From assembly GCA_028688225.1 (NCBI GenBank), contig JAQTYQ010000006.1, forward strand, positions 97,108 through 161,107: a stretch of DNA of 64,000 nt. Reading direction: 5' to 3'. Below are positions 39,161-48,506 of this stretch, in pieces (the stretch's first letter is position 1; every line of letters begins with the position of its first letter). The notes beneath the pieces were generated by a model. It was not told the DNA's origin, made no database searches, and saw nothing but the letters and a program-made list of their open reading frames with translations. Made by a program: the position numbers and the translations under genes. This DNA is from Opitutaceae bacterium (lineage in GTDB: Bacteria > Verrucomicrobiota > Verrucomicrobiia > Opitutales > Opitutaceae).

Positions 39161-39216
39161 GCTCTGAGTCGTGGGGGGAACGGGTGTGCATGAGGATGGG
39201 GAGAACCGGTGCGGCA

Positions 39217-42003
39217 TTATTCGAGGCGCAGCGTGCCGAGGCCCTTGCGCTCGTCGGCGCGTTCATAGTAGCGCCAGTTCAATTTCAGCGAGGGCTCCCA
39301 CTCGAAGGAGCCTTCGGACACCACCGCGGGCGAGACCGCCAGTTCGAGGCCGGGCCGGGGCGTGATTCCCAGATCCGACCAGCGGAGGTCGGCCTCGACC
39401 GCATAACCCTGCTCCGTGGGCCGGACCTGCGCGCGGACCGGGCGTTGATGAAACCACTCCGTGACCGCGCCGTTGGCCCGGAAGCTGAACTGGTAATCGT
39501 GCGCCCCGGTCCAAACCAGCCCGTCGTTTTGCGGGTCGACGAACAGCTCCACGCCGTTGCGGTACGAGGGTGTCGCCACCACCTTGGGCAATCCGTCCGT
39601 CACCTCGGCGTGGAAATGCAGCGCGTCCTGGTCCCACGTGAAGGCGAAGCGCATTGCGAGCGTCGGATCGCCCGGCCGGGTATCGGCCGCCGAATCCTTG
39701 AATTCGAGGCCCGCCATCTGGGTCCATCCCCATCGGTCGCGCGGGGTGGTCGCGGGCACGGCCACCGCCAGCCGCTCGGGCGGCACCGGCAGCGGACCTG
39801 TCAGTTGCCGCCGCCAGACGATGGAGGTGTCAGGGCCAAAGGCCGCCTCCCCAAACTCGGCAATCGCCGCGCGGCCGGTCCGGACGAGCGGATCTTCCTG
39901 GAACCACTGCCGCAGACAGTCGGGGGCCAGGAGGTTGGCCACGCTCGCAAGCAAGACGGCCTGATCGGCCAGGGATGCCCCTCCGAGCCAGCCGGAAGGC
40001 GGCGGCAAGGCCTTAAGGCAGGCGCTGACCGCGGCCGGAAAGTGCTCGACCAACAAGGCGGTCGTCAGCACGTCGTACGGGAAGGCTTTCAACTCACCGA
40101 CCCCATCGAGGGCGCGGGCATAGGCAAATTGCGCCGCCGACGCTCCCGCGATGATCGCCCGTTCGTCGAGCCACAGCCCCGGCAGCAGCTGATCACGGAC
40201 GCTCGCAGGCGTGAGCACGTAGACCGGCCCCAAGCGCTCCGGCATGCGCACCAGATCCGCCCAAGCCGACGGAGGCCGCGCCCCCGCCGCCACCTGGAAA
40301 AAAACGGTCAACCGGTCCAGGGCGCCCAGCTGGTCCGACCGGGTTGAAATCTGCTGCCAGTCGATCGCGGCCAGGCGGCTCGCCGCGGCCACGGCCAGGG
40401 CGGGAATCGCCTGGCGCAGCGTGACCAGACCCGCCGCATACTCCGCCACCTCCGCGCCGTCTGGCGGCACCGGTGCCGCTTGCAACCACGCCCCGGCCCG
40501 GGACACCGCCTCGGCCTCGGAAACCAGACCGAGCGCCTGGGCCGCCAGGATGGATGACAGCGCCAGACCCGCGGGCACCGCCGCGGCCTGCGCCGCCAGC
40601 GTCTGCCACGCCTGGACCGCCAGCCCCCGCAGCTCGTCGCGGCTGACCTGGTCCAGATCCCGGCTTGTCGGGAGAAATTCCGCCCGGGCCAGCGCGCGCT
40701 GCACCTCGGGCGCCTGCATGAACACCGCCCACACGAACCCGGTCCGGACGTTTTCCGCCTGCAGCAGCGAGATCCCCACGTCGATGCCGATGACATCCGG
40801 GTTGACCCAGCCCGTCTCAGGATTGAAGGCGTCCACAAATCCGTAGCGCTGCCAGATGCGGTCGCCGTAGGCGGTGCGCATGTACCGGAGCGCCGCCATC
40901 GTCTCCTCCGGGGCGAAGGGCAACGAGCCGGCCGGCGCACACGGCACCACCGTGCCATCCAGCGCGTTGAAGTCCGTGGTGCGCGGCGGGCCGCCCCACG
41001 CTTTGTAGCCGGTCGCGGAATCGGACGAGGTGAGACCCCACAGCCGGCCGTCCCAGCTGGGGAATTCCGACCGCAAATCCAGGCAGAACTTCCGCTGGGC
41101 GAGCGTGGCCAGGACGGAATTCCGATAATAATCCGCGAACGCATCCCGCCGGCCGCGAAAATCGACGTAAGCCTGGGTGAATTGATGCACAAACAACTGC
41201 GGCCCCTGAATGTAGTGATAGCCGCCGTAGGTGCCGGCCGGCGCCCGGGTCCACGCGCGCCAGAGTTCCGGATCGATCGGCCGCTCGGATGCGCCCAGCC
41301 CCAGCAGGGTGAGCATCATGAGCTCCGAATACTTGTCCCAGCGGAAGCGCGAAAAGCCCGCCTCATCGTACCAGCCCATCGTGAAGGTCCGGCCGCCGTT
41401 GAGGAACCAGGGCCAGTCCACCTCGCGATATAGCCGGTCGACCAGGGCGGTGATCTCGGGATCGCGGAAGTACTCGCGCGCCAGGATGGCGCCGGCCAGA
41501 AACAGCCCGGTGTCGATGGTGGAGAGCTCGCACTTCCAGGCGCGCGCCCCCGTGTCCATCTCCATGAAATGGTAGAAGAAACCGTGTTGCCGCGGCGCCT
41601 GGTCCGCCAGAAACCGCAGCATGGCGCGGACGCGCCCGACCGCCACCGGGCGGTCAGCCCAGCCGCGTTGCACCGCGATGACCCACGCGCTCAACGCAAA
41701 TCCCGAGGATGCGATGCTGGCCTTGCCCTCCGACGGTGAGCCGTCCGCCCGGGCCCGGTCGCGCACCAGGCCGGTGCGCGGATCCGTCTGCTCGGCAAAA
41801 AAACGGAAGCACGCGCGCTCCAGTTCGTCCAGGAGCGCATCGTCCTCCGCAGACAGGGTCATCGCCGGCCGCGCCTCCGGCCAGGACGCAGTATGGGCGG
41901 GGATCTGGGCGCGGGCAAAAAGCGGAAACCCCAGCGCCAGGGCGGCGCCAAGACACAAGGCGCGGCGGGCCAAGCCGAAGACCGCGGGTCCGGGGTAAAA
42001 CAT
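39217..42003 (-). CDS. Secreted GH144-type protein with helical middle and CBM9-like C-terminus
   Basis: 928 residues with a signal peptide (about 1-33, ending FARAQ). Residues about 50-450 form a Glycoamylase/GH144-like domain (CFRFFAEQTDPRTGLVRDRA, SIASSGFALSAW, FYHFMEMDTG, FTMGWYDEAGFSRFRWDKYSE, DGRLWGLTSSDS). About 455-740 is Ala/Leu-rich and helical with no family recognised. About 745-928 resembles CBM9/DOMON-like modules (FAFTWDQDALHFHAEVTDG, NGVELFVDPQND). The GH144-like part differs clearly from that of the other GH144 gene here, so the two are not recent copies. It is the first gene of the minus-strand cluster, 208 bases before the receptor gene, and probably attacks polymer at the cell surface or in the periplasm. 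Confidence 0.75.
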   Translation of the reverse strand: MFYPGPAVFGLARRALCLGAALALGFPLFARAQIPAHTASWPEARPAMTLSAEDDALLDELERACFRFFAEQTDPRTGLVRDRARADGSPSEGKASIASSGFALSAWVIAVQRGWADRPVAVGRVRAMLRFLADQAPRQHGFFYHFMEMDTGARAWKCELSTIDTGLFLAGAILAREYFRDPEITALVDRLYREVDWPWFLNGGRTFTMGWYDEAGFSRFRWDKYSELMMLTLLGLGASERPIDPELWRAWTRAPAGTYGGYHYIQGPQLFVHQFTQAYVDFRGRRDAFADYYRNSVLATLAQRKFCLDLRSEFPSWDGRLWGLTSSDSATGYKAWGGPPRTTDFNALDGTVVPCAPAGSLPFAPEETMAALRYMRTAYGDRIWQRYGFVDAFNPETGWVNPDVIGIDVGISLLQAENVRTGFVWAVFMQAPEVQRALARAEFLPTSRDLDQVSRDELRGLAVQAWQTLAAQAAAVPAGLALSSILAAQALGLVSEAEAVSRAGAWLQAAPVPPDGAEVAEYAAGLVTLRQAIPALAVAAASRLAAIDWQQISTRSDQLGALDRLTVFFQVAAGARPPSAWADLVRMPERLGPVYVLTPASVRDQLLPGLWLDERAIIAGASAAQFAYARALDGVGELKAFPYDVLTTALLVEHFPAAVSACLKALPPPSGWLGGASLADQAVLLASVANLLAPDCLRQWFQEDPLVRTGRAAIAEFGEAAFGPDTSIVWRRQLTGPLPVPPERLAVAVPATTPRDRWGWTQMAGLEFKDSAADTRPGDPTLAMRFAFTWDQDALHFHAEVTDGLPKVVATPSYRNGVELFVDPQNDGLVWTGAHDYQFSFRANGAVTEWFHQRPVRAQVRPTEQGYAVEADLRWSDLGITPRPGLELAVSPAVVSEGSFEWEPSLKLNWRYYERADERKGLGTLRLE

Positions 42004-42077
42004 GGCAAAAGCGTGAACGGAATGAGGGGTAAAGTGACTGTTGCGCCGGCCTACGTTCCCGGCCGAGGAACGGAACC

Positions 42078-42104
42078 ATTGTATGACAACCTTTGCAATG
42101 CAAG
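42078..42104 (-). promoter_or_regulatory. Candidate promoter and LacI operator of the glucan cluster
   Basis: On the minus strand TACAAT (42078-42083) could be a -10 box about 75 bases before the GH144-type start. Overlapping the upstream part is GACAACCTTTGCAATGCAAG (42085-42104, plus-strand reading), containing the perfect palindrome TTGCAATGCAA. A related 20-base motif is at 43704-43723 in front of the LacI and symporter genes. Confidence 0.45.
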
Positions 42105-42217
42105 CTATTTTTTAGAAAAAACGTTAGTTTCACTGAGTAAACCTCTTGTGAAATCCGGATCCTCGTTTTTCTGCAATCATTTGCCCTATCATCTCAACAA
42201 CGGCCGCCGGCCCGACC

Positions 42218-42450
42218 ATGTGGCAGCCGGCGTGAGGAGGCTGGCACTGGGCGTCGCACCTCCCACTAGCCGGATATTTCAGGGGGGACGCGACGCCCTC
42301 CTGGCCCGCGCCGCGGCGGCGGAGCCGGTCTCCGACCTGTCCGCCATAGCCTGCGCGACGGCGGAAGACCTGGCGAAGGAGGCTCGTCGCGTATCCCCCC
42401 CGCTGACCGTATGACGAGGCTGAGGGCAGCCTCCTTACATCGGCTGCTAC
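42218..42450. repeat. Two family A repeats in inverted orientation within a gene-free 489-base gap
   Basis: The gap 42004-42492 holds the cluster promoter and then repeats. One family A copy lies at 42218-42243 and one in opposite orientation at 42427-42450 (CAGCCTCCTTACATCGGCTG..). Between them is GC-rich sequence (42286-42340) that also resembles 51768-51818 and 48541-48590. No gene is seen. Confidence 0.6.
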
Positions 42451-42492
42451 ACTCGACTGCGTTGATCTATGTTGCCAGCGGCGGCGGCCCGG

Positions 42493-43590
42493 TCACTCCG
42501 CCGGGCTGGCCGCCGGCGCCGCCCGGGTGGACTCGCGGATGACCATCGCCGCCGGCATCTCGTTCAGCACCGGGTGCTGGATCTTGCTGCGGGCCGTGGC
42601 CGCCTCCACCAGCAGGCTCACCGCCCGCTCCGCCAGATCACCCAGGGGCTGACGAATGGTGGTCAACGCCGGCTGGCAGGCCGTGGCCCACAGACCATCA
42701 TCGAACCCGACCAGCGAAATATCCTCCGGACAATGGAGCCCCATCGCCCGGACGGCGTGGATCGCGCCGAAGGCGATTTCATCGCTGGCACAACACACCG
42801 CCGTCGGCCGCTCTTCACCCTCCAGCATCTTGGTCATCCCCGTACGTCCTGCTTCCGCGCTAAAGGGCCCTGCCTGAACCCATTGGGGGCGCGGCGGCAT
42901 GCCGTTTTTCTCCAGCACGCTCAGATAGCCCTGCTTGCGCTCATAAGCGTCGCGGGAGCCGGCCGGCCCCAGCAATAATGCGATCCGCCGGTGCCCCAGT
43001 TGCAAAAGGAAGCTCGCCGCCGTCTGCGCTCCGGCAAAATTGTCCACGCCAAAGACCGGAACCCCCAGATCGCGCACCGCGACGTCAGGCGGCAGGGCCG
43101 CCTTCGTCATGACAAAGGGGCGGCGGTAGCCGCGAAGCCCTTGCAGATCGGCGGGCGACAGGGGCTCCCCCAAGTAGATCACCCCGGAAGTGTCGAGACT
43201 CAGGTACTGCATCGCCTCCCGGAAGCCCGTCCCCGGCGTGCGGCGCAGCGTGCTGATGTGCACCCCCCAGCCCCGTGCCGCGGCTGCATGCAGCGTGCCG
43301 GCCAGAAAACGGCCGTAATACTCGGAGAAGAAGATGTTCTCATCGAGCGGAACCACGACCGTCAGGGTCGAATTCATGCCTTTGCGTAAAATCCGTGCGC
43401 CCGGATTGGGGGTGAAATGCTGCCGCTCGGCCAGATCCAGGATCTCCTTGCGGCGTTCGGCCTCCACCAAATGAGCGGTCTCCGGGCGCAACGCCCGGGA
43501 GACGGTCGAGGGGGATACTCCCAGCCGGGCGGCAATCTGCACGATTCCGGCTCTCGTCGCTGGTGGTGGGGAAACGCGTTTGCTTGGCAT
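42493..43590 (-). CDS. LacI-family transcriptional regulator
   Basis: 365 residues from ATG 43590. The N-terminal helix-turn-helix is IVQIAARLGVSPSTVSRAL (about 15-33), followed by the hinge helix region and a periplasmic-binding-protein-like effector domain (about 70-345) with VFGVDNFAGAQTAASFLLQLGHRRIALL and DISLVGFDDGLWA, both classical for LacI/GalR. It is likely a local repressor released by an oligosaccharide. Position between the minus-strand glucan cluster and the divergent symporter gene makes both its likely targets; the paired motifs at 42085-42104 and 43704-43723 are candidate operators. Confidence 0.92.
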   Translation of the reverse strand: MPSKRVSPPPATRAGIVQIAARLGVSPSTVSRALRPETAHLVEAERRKEILDLAERQHFTPNPGARILRKGMNSTLTVVVPLDENIFFSEYYGRFLAGTLHAAAARGWGVHISTLRRTPGTGFREAMQYLSLDTSGVIYLGEPLSPADLQGLRGYRRPFVMTKAALPPDVAVRDLGVPVFGVDNFAGAQTAASFLLQLGHRRIALLLGPAGSRDAYERKQGYLSVLEKNGMPPRPQWVQAGPFSAEAGRTGMTKMLEGEERPTAVCCASDEIAFGAIHAVRAMGLHCPEDISLVGFDDGLWATACQPALTTIRQPLGDLAERAVSLLVEAATARSKIQHPVLNEMPAAMVIRESTRAAPAASPAE

Positions 43591-43703
43591 AATTAGGGCC
43601 GGTGCCGGGCTGGCAACCCATACGCCTCGCTGCCGATGCCGCAAGAAAACTTACGCCATGCTCTGCATGACGCGTCCGGCAGCGCCTGCGCCTTGCCCAC
43701 CGC

Positions 43704-43772
43704 GACAACCTTTCCGATGGAAGTACGGGTGATAAACTCGGTCTTGCATTATTATGCAATCATTTTCATATC
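43704..43772 (+). promoter_or_regulatory. Candidate operator and promoter between LacI and symporter genes
   Basis: GACAACCTTTCCGATGGAAG (43704-43723) matches 17 of 20 bases of the motif at 42085-42104 and keeps its odd-centred dyad (TTCC..GGAA). Further on, TTGCAT (43744-43749) and CATATC (43767-43772) are 17 bases apart and could be -35 and -10 for the symporter. TTGCAT also forms a 6-4-6 palindrome with ATGCAA at 43754-43759. Confidence 0.4.
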
Positions 43773-43837
43773 GGACCTCGCCTCAAGGCCGGCGTCCTCT
43801 CGCCGGACCGCGCGCCTGGATCTGCCCCGACCCCATC

Positions 43838-45289
43838 ATGGATCTAAAAAAACACCATCTCACCGCCCCGGCGGATAAAGTCCCGGTGCCGCAGAAGATC
43901 GCGTACGGCCTGGGAGCCGTGGTCACCATCGTCGCGGTGAACTCCGTGCAGCAGTTGAGCGGGCTCGTCTATGTGGTTGGATTGGGTATCAGCGTGGTCT
44001 GGATCAATTGGGCCCAGGCATTCCCGCGGTTGTGGGACGCGGTCGTGGATCCGTTTCTGGGCAACATGTCGGACAACTCCCGCTCGCGCTTCGGCCGGCG
44101 GATTCCGTTTCTTGTGATCGGCGGCATCCTGATCGGGATCGCGTTCTGGTTGCTGTGGGCCGTACCGCGGGACTGGAACAAATCCGCGATGTTCGGCTAC
44201 TTCGTCGTGGTCTCGTTGTTCTTCTACACGGTCGTCCCCGTTTATGCGATTCCGCACGGGGCGCTGGGGCTTGAGATGACCGAGGACTATCACGAGAAAA
44301 CCAGCATTTTCGCCTATGCCAGCTTCATCGGCAACGTGGGCGCGTTCACGCTGCCGTGGATTTACTACCTGGCCAACCGGCCGTTCTTCGGCGGCGACGC
44401 CGTGAACGGGATCAAATGGGTGTGCCTGGCGATGAGTGTCATCCTCACCGCGTGCGGGCTCACGTGCGCCCTGGTCTGCAAGGAGGCCAAGTTGAAGCAG
44501 GCCAGATCGCAGGAGCGGGTGCCGATCGTGGAGAGCTTCAAGACGACCTATCGCAACGGAACGTTCGTCCGGCTCGTCACGGCGTTTGTCCTGCTGATCG
44601 TCGGGTTCCAGCTCGTGATGGGGTTCAACAATTACATCACGATTTTCTACCTCTTCGGCGGCAACCAGGACACCGCTTCCGCCCTCATGGCCGAGAACGG
44701 AACCCTCTGGGCCGCAATCGGCCTCGTGGGCGTTTTCCCGATGACGTGGCTGTCCAAGCGGTTCGGCAAGCGGGCCACGGTCATCGTCGCGCTCGGGATC
44801 ATCATCGTGGGCAATCTGTCGAAGATCCTGTGCTACAGCCGGACGTATCCCTGGCTGACGTTCATCCCGACCGTCGGGCTTTCCCTCGGCATGGTGTTCT
44901 GTTTCACGCTCGTCAACTCGATGATCGCCGACATCTGCGACGAGGATGAATATGCCACGGGCGTCAGAAGGGAGGGAATCTACTTCGCCATCTACAACTG
45001 GTGGTGGAAGGTTGCGGTCTCGATCGCCACGGTCGTCAGCGGGTATGTGCTGCGCTTTACGGGTTTCCAGGAAGGCCTGCCCGCCCAGAGCGAGGCGACG
45101 CTTTTCTGGATCCGGTTCTGGGAAATCGGACTGCCGCCCGCCCTCTGCCTGATCAGCGTCGTCTTGCTGGCCCAATATCCCCTGAGCGAAGAGCGCGCCT
45201 ACCAGATCAAGAAACTGCTGGATGAAAGGAAGGCCCGGCACCTCCGCGAACAAGCCGCGGCTCAAGCCGGCGGCATCCAGGCATCATAA
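43838..45289 (+). CDS. GPH-family sugar:cation symporter (MFS, melibiose-carrier type)
   Basis: 483 residues from ATG 43838 with twelve hydrophobic segments. The loop DPFLGNMSDNSRSRFGRRIPF (about 68-88) is the signature of the glycoside-pentoside-hexuronide:cation family, and DICDEDEYATGVRREGIYF (about 365-383) is its other conserved region. It would import a glycoside with H+ or Na+ across the inner membrane. In this locus it is the likely inner-membrane route for sophoro-oligosaccharides feeding the cytoplasmic GH94 phosphorylase. It is four bases from the next gene, so both are one operon. The longer frame to 43754 is rejected because ATG 43838 directly precedes the family's usual start. 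Confidence 0.88.
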   Translation: MDLKKHHLTAPADKVPVPQKIAYGLGAVVTIVAVNSVQQLSGLVYVVGLGISVVWINWAQAFPRLWDAVVDPFLGNMSDNSRSRFGRRIPFLVIGGILIGIAFWLLWAVPRDWNKSAMFGYFVVVSLFFYTVVPVYAIPHGALGLEMTEDYHEKTSIFAYASFIGNVGAFTLPWIYYLANRPFFGGDAVNGIKWVCLAMSVILTACGLTCALVCKEAKLKQARSQERVPIVESFKTTYRNGTFVRLVTAFVLLIVGFQLVMGFNNYITIFYLFGGNQDTASALMAENGTLWAAIGLVGVFPMTWLSKRFGKRATVIVALGIIIVGNLSKILCYSRTYPWLTFIPTVGLSLGMVFCFTLVNSMIADICDEDEYATGVRREGIYFAIYNWWWKVAVSIATVVSGYVLRFTGFQEGLPAQSEATLFWIRFWEIGLPPALCLISVVLLAQYPLSEERAYQIKKLLDERKARHLREQAAAQAGGIQAS

Positions 45290-45293
45290 ATCC

Positions 45294-48200
45294 ATGACTC
45301 CTCCAATATCAGGACCCAGGCGACCGCGGGCATTGGCGCTGCTGGCCGTGGCGGCAGGGCTGCTGCCCGCCTGTTTGTTTCCGCAGTCCCGTCTGCTCGA
45401 CGATTTTGAGACCCTTTCCGGCTGGCAGGCGGTCCACTCCGAGGGCGCCAGGCTGGGTCTCGCCAGTGCCGAGGGAAAAAACGGCCGGGCCCTGGTGATG
45501 GAGTTCGATTTAAGCGGGGCGTACGGCCACGCGAGCGCGCACAAGGATATCTCCCTCGATTTGCCGGAAAACTATCAGTTCACCTTCGACCTGCGAGCGG
45601 AAGCCCCGGTCAACAACTTCGAATTCAAGATCATCGACGCGCAGGGGAACACCTGGTGGATCAAGAAGCTGGACGTCACCTATCCCACGCAGTGGACCAC
45701 CCAGCGCATCCGGCGACGGCAGCTGACGTTTGCGTGGGGCCCTGCTGTCGGCACTGAAATCCGGCACCTCAAGGCGATCGAGTTGGTGGTTTCCTCCGGT
45801 ACCGGCGGGAAGGGCCGGGTCTTCCTCGACAACCTCCGCTTCGAACCCATCGATGAGAACGCCGCCCGCACCGCCCGCGCCCAAGTCAGCGCTTCTTCGG
45901 CGGTAACCGGCGGCGAACCGGCCTACGATGAGAAGACCGCCGGGCTCGCCAATTGGAAGAGCGCCGGCCATCATGACCCGGAATGGCTCCAGATCGATTT
46001 CGGCTACGAACGGGAACTGGGGGGCCTGGTGATCGACTGGCAGGGGGAGGATTGCGCGTCGGCCTACGATGTGCTCACGTCGGCGGACGGGGAGGAATGG
46101 CTGACGGTCTCGGCGGTGACGGAGGGCAACGGCGGTCGCGACTACGTCTACCTGCCCGAGCAGCAGGGCCGCTTCCTCAAGCTCGTGCTGAAGCAAAGCC
46201 GGAGCGGCCGTGGGTTTGCGATCGCCCAACTCGCGGTCAAGGGCCCCGAATTTGGCGCCACCGCCAATGATTTTTTCAGCGCCGTGGCCCGGGATCAGCC
46301 GCGGGGACTCTACCCCAAATACCTGCTGCAGGAACAAAGCTATTGGACGATCACGGGCAACCCCCACGAAAGCCGGGAAGCGCTGCTCAACGACACGGGA
46401 GCCATCGAGGTGGACCAGCTCCGCTTCACCATCGAACCGTTTCTCTACCTTGATGACCGGCTGGTTACGTGGAGCGACGTGGCCCTGCGCCAGTCCTTGG
46501 AAAAGAACTATCTGCCGATCCCCTCGGTCGAGTGGAAATACAAGGATCTCACGCTCACGATCACCGCCTTTGCCGCCGGCACCGCCGGCCCGGGCAGTCG
46601 GTTGCTCGCCAACTACAAGATCGAGAATGCCGGCGGGCCCGTCCGGGGAAAGCTGTTCCTCGCGATCCGTCCTTTTCAAGTCAATCCGCCCTGGCAGGGC
46701 CTGTTGCATCCCGGCGGCTGGGCCCGCATCGACTGCGTGCAGCTGGAAAACGGACGGCTGACGGTGGACGACAAGCTGCTCATCCCGCTCGACACCCCCT
46801 CGGGTTTTGGGGCCACCGCCTTTGCGAGCGGAGACATCACAGAGTATCTGCGGCAGGGCCGCCTCCCGGTGGAGACCAGTGTCCGCGACCCCCAGGGATT
46901 TGGCTCCGCCGCGCTGGAGTACGATTTCGAGCTCGCCGGCAGATCCTCGGAGGCGTTTCACCTCGCGGTGCCCTTCCACGGCGGGAGCGGAGATCCCGCG
47001 CCAAACATGGACCGTGCGGACGCTGAAGCCTATGCCGGCCTCGCGCATGCGTCGACGAGGCAGATGTGGGAATCCCTGCTGGACCGCTTCCAGGTGAAGC
47101 TGCCCGCGTCGGCGCAGCCGATCATCGACACGATCAAATCCAACCTGGCCTACATCTTCATCAACCAGGACGGGCCGCGCATCCAGCCTGGGGCGCGCAA
47201 TTACAACCGGGCCTGGATTCGCGACGGCTCGCTGACCTCCACGGCCCTGCTCCAGCTGGGCATCACGGACGAGGTGAAAGAATATGCCGACTGGTATGCC
47301 CGGTTCCAATTCCCCAGCGGCAAGATCCCCTGCGTGGTCGATTCCCGCGGCGCCGATCCGACCGATGAACACGACAGCCACGGACAAATGATCTACCTGA
47401 TCATGCAAACTTATCATTTCACCCACGACACGGCCTGGCTGCGTTCAAAGTGGGAAACGGTGGGGCGGACCGTGCGTTACATCCAGAACCTCCGCGCGGA
47501 GCGCAAAACCGCCGTGTACCAGAACGGGACCCCCGAGCAGCGCGCCTGCTATGGACTGGTCCCCGAGTCCATCAGCCATGAGGGATACTGGAGCAAGCCG
47601 ATGCATTCGTACTGGGATGACTTTTTCATTCTCCGCGGGCTGAAAGATGCGACCGCGATCGCCGGCATCCTCGGCGAAAGCGAAAAACAGGCCGAGTTCG
47701 CCGCCGAGCGCGACGATTTCCGGAAGGATCTCTACGCCTCGATGCGGCTGGCGATGCAGAACACCCACATCGACTTCATCCCCGGCTGCGTCGAACTCGG
47801 GGATCACGACGCCACCTCGACGACGATCGGCATCAACCCGGTCAACGAGCTGGGCAACATCCCGGAGCCCGCATTGCACAACACCTTCGAGCGCTATTTC
47901 GACAACTTCACGAAGCGCCGGCTCAACGCCATCGCCTGGAAGGACTACACCCCCTACGAAAACCGCGTCATCGGTTCCTTCGTCCATCTCGATCAGAAGC
48001 AGCGGGCCCTCGACGCCTTGAGCTTCTTCATGAACGACCGGAGACCCCAGGGATGGAATCATTGGGCGGAGGTGGTGTACCGCGACCCCCGGACGCCGAA
48101 ATACATCGGCGATATGCCGCATACCTGGTGCGGCTCGGATTTCATCCGCTCGGTGCGGGCCATGTTCGTTTATGAGCGCGAACAGGATGAGGCGCTGGTC

Positions 48201-48506
48201 GTCGGCGCCGGCATTGCCGACGAGTGGGTAAATGATCCTGCCGGGATCGAAGTCAGCAACCTGCCGACCTACTACGGCGGCCTCAGCTACACCATCAAGC
48301 CGGAGGCCGGGCCGGCCGACGGAGCGGGGCGGACGATCGTGGTCAAGCTCGATGGCAGGATCGCGATTCCGGCCGGCAAGATTGTCTTGAAGTCTCCGCT
48401 GTCGGAAAGAATTGCCTCCGTCACGGGAGACGGACGCTTGCTTCCGGGAGGGAAGGACGAGATCCAAATCGACAAGCTGCCGGCCACCGTCACCATTCGC
48501 TATTAG
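45294..48506 (+). CDS. Secreted multidomain protein with discoidin module and (alpha/alpha)6-like catalytic region
   Basis: 1070 residues with a signal peptide (about 1-32, ending LFPQS). Order: CBM11-like sandwich (about 35-180, LLDDFETLSGW, FLDNLRFEP), F5/8 type C/discoidin module (about 185-325, DPEWLQIDFGYERELGGLVIDW), a beta-rich supersandwich (about 330-600) and a helical toroid-like domain (about 610-980) with GARNYNRAWIRDGSLTSTALLQLG, HDSHGQMIYLIMQ and ENRVIGSFVH. The plan recalls GH15/GH94/GH63-type enzymes, and IRDG-like segments often carry catalytic acids, but no family was assigned. Operon with the symporter and closeness to the glucan cluster suggest a role in degrading the same glucan. 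Confidence 0.65.
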   Translation: MTPPISGPRRPRALALLAVAAGLLPACLFPQSRLLDDFETLSGWQAVHSEGARLGLASAEGKNGRALVMEFDLSGAYGHASAHKDISLDLPENYQFTFDLRAEAPVNNFEFKIIDAQGNTWWIKKLDVTYPTQWTTQRIRRRQLTFAWGPAVGTEIRHLKAIELVVSSGTGGKGRVFLDNLRFEPIDENAARTARAQVSASSAVTGGEPAYDEKTAGLANWKSAGHHDPEWLQIDFGYERELGGLVIDWQGEDCASAYDVLTSADGEEWLTVSAVTEGNGGRDYVYLPEQQGRFLKLVLKQSRSGRGFAIAQLAVKGPEFGATANDFFSAVARDQPRGLYPKYLLQEQSYWTITGNPHESREALLNDTGAIEVDQLRFTIEPFLYLDDRLVTWSDVALRQSLEKNYLPIPSVEWKYKDLTLTITAFAAGTAGPGSRLLANYKIENAGGPVRGKLFLAIRPFQVNPPWQGLLHPGGWARIDCVQLENGRLTVDDKLLIPLDTPSGFGATAFASGDITEYLRQGRLPVETSVRDPQGFGSAALEYDFELAGRSSEAFHLAVPFHGGSGDPAPNMDRADAEAYAGLAHASTRQMWESLLDRFQVKLPASAQPIIDTIKSNLAYIFINQDGPRIQPGARNYNRAWIRDGSLTSTALLQLGITDEVKEYADWYARFQFPSGKIPCVVDSRGADPTDEHDSHGQMIYLIMQTYHFTHDTAWLRSKWETVGRTVRYIQNLRAERKTAVYQNGTPEQRACYGLVPESISHEGYWSKPMHSYWDDFFILRGLKDATAIAGILGESEKQAEFAAERDDFRKDLYASMRLAMQNTHIDFIPGCVELGDHDATSTTIGINPVNELGNIPEPALHNTFERYFDNFTKRRLNAIAWKDYTPYENRVIGSFVHLDQKQRALDALSFFMNDRRPQGWNHWAEVVYRDPRTPKYIGDMPHTWCGSDFIRSVRAMFVYEREQDEALVVGAGIADEWVNDPAGIEVSNLPTYYGGLSYTIKPEAGPADGAGRTIVVKLDGRIAIPAGKIVLKSPLSERIASVTGDGRLLPGGKDEIQIDKLPATVTIRY

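Noticed and set aside
45510..47426. 638-residue minus-strand open frame
   Set aside because: Antisense to the discoidin protein; no recognisable sequence.
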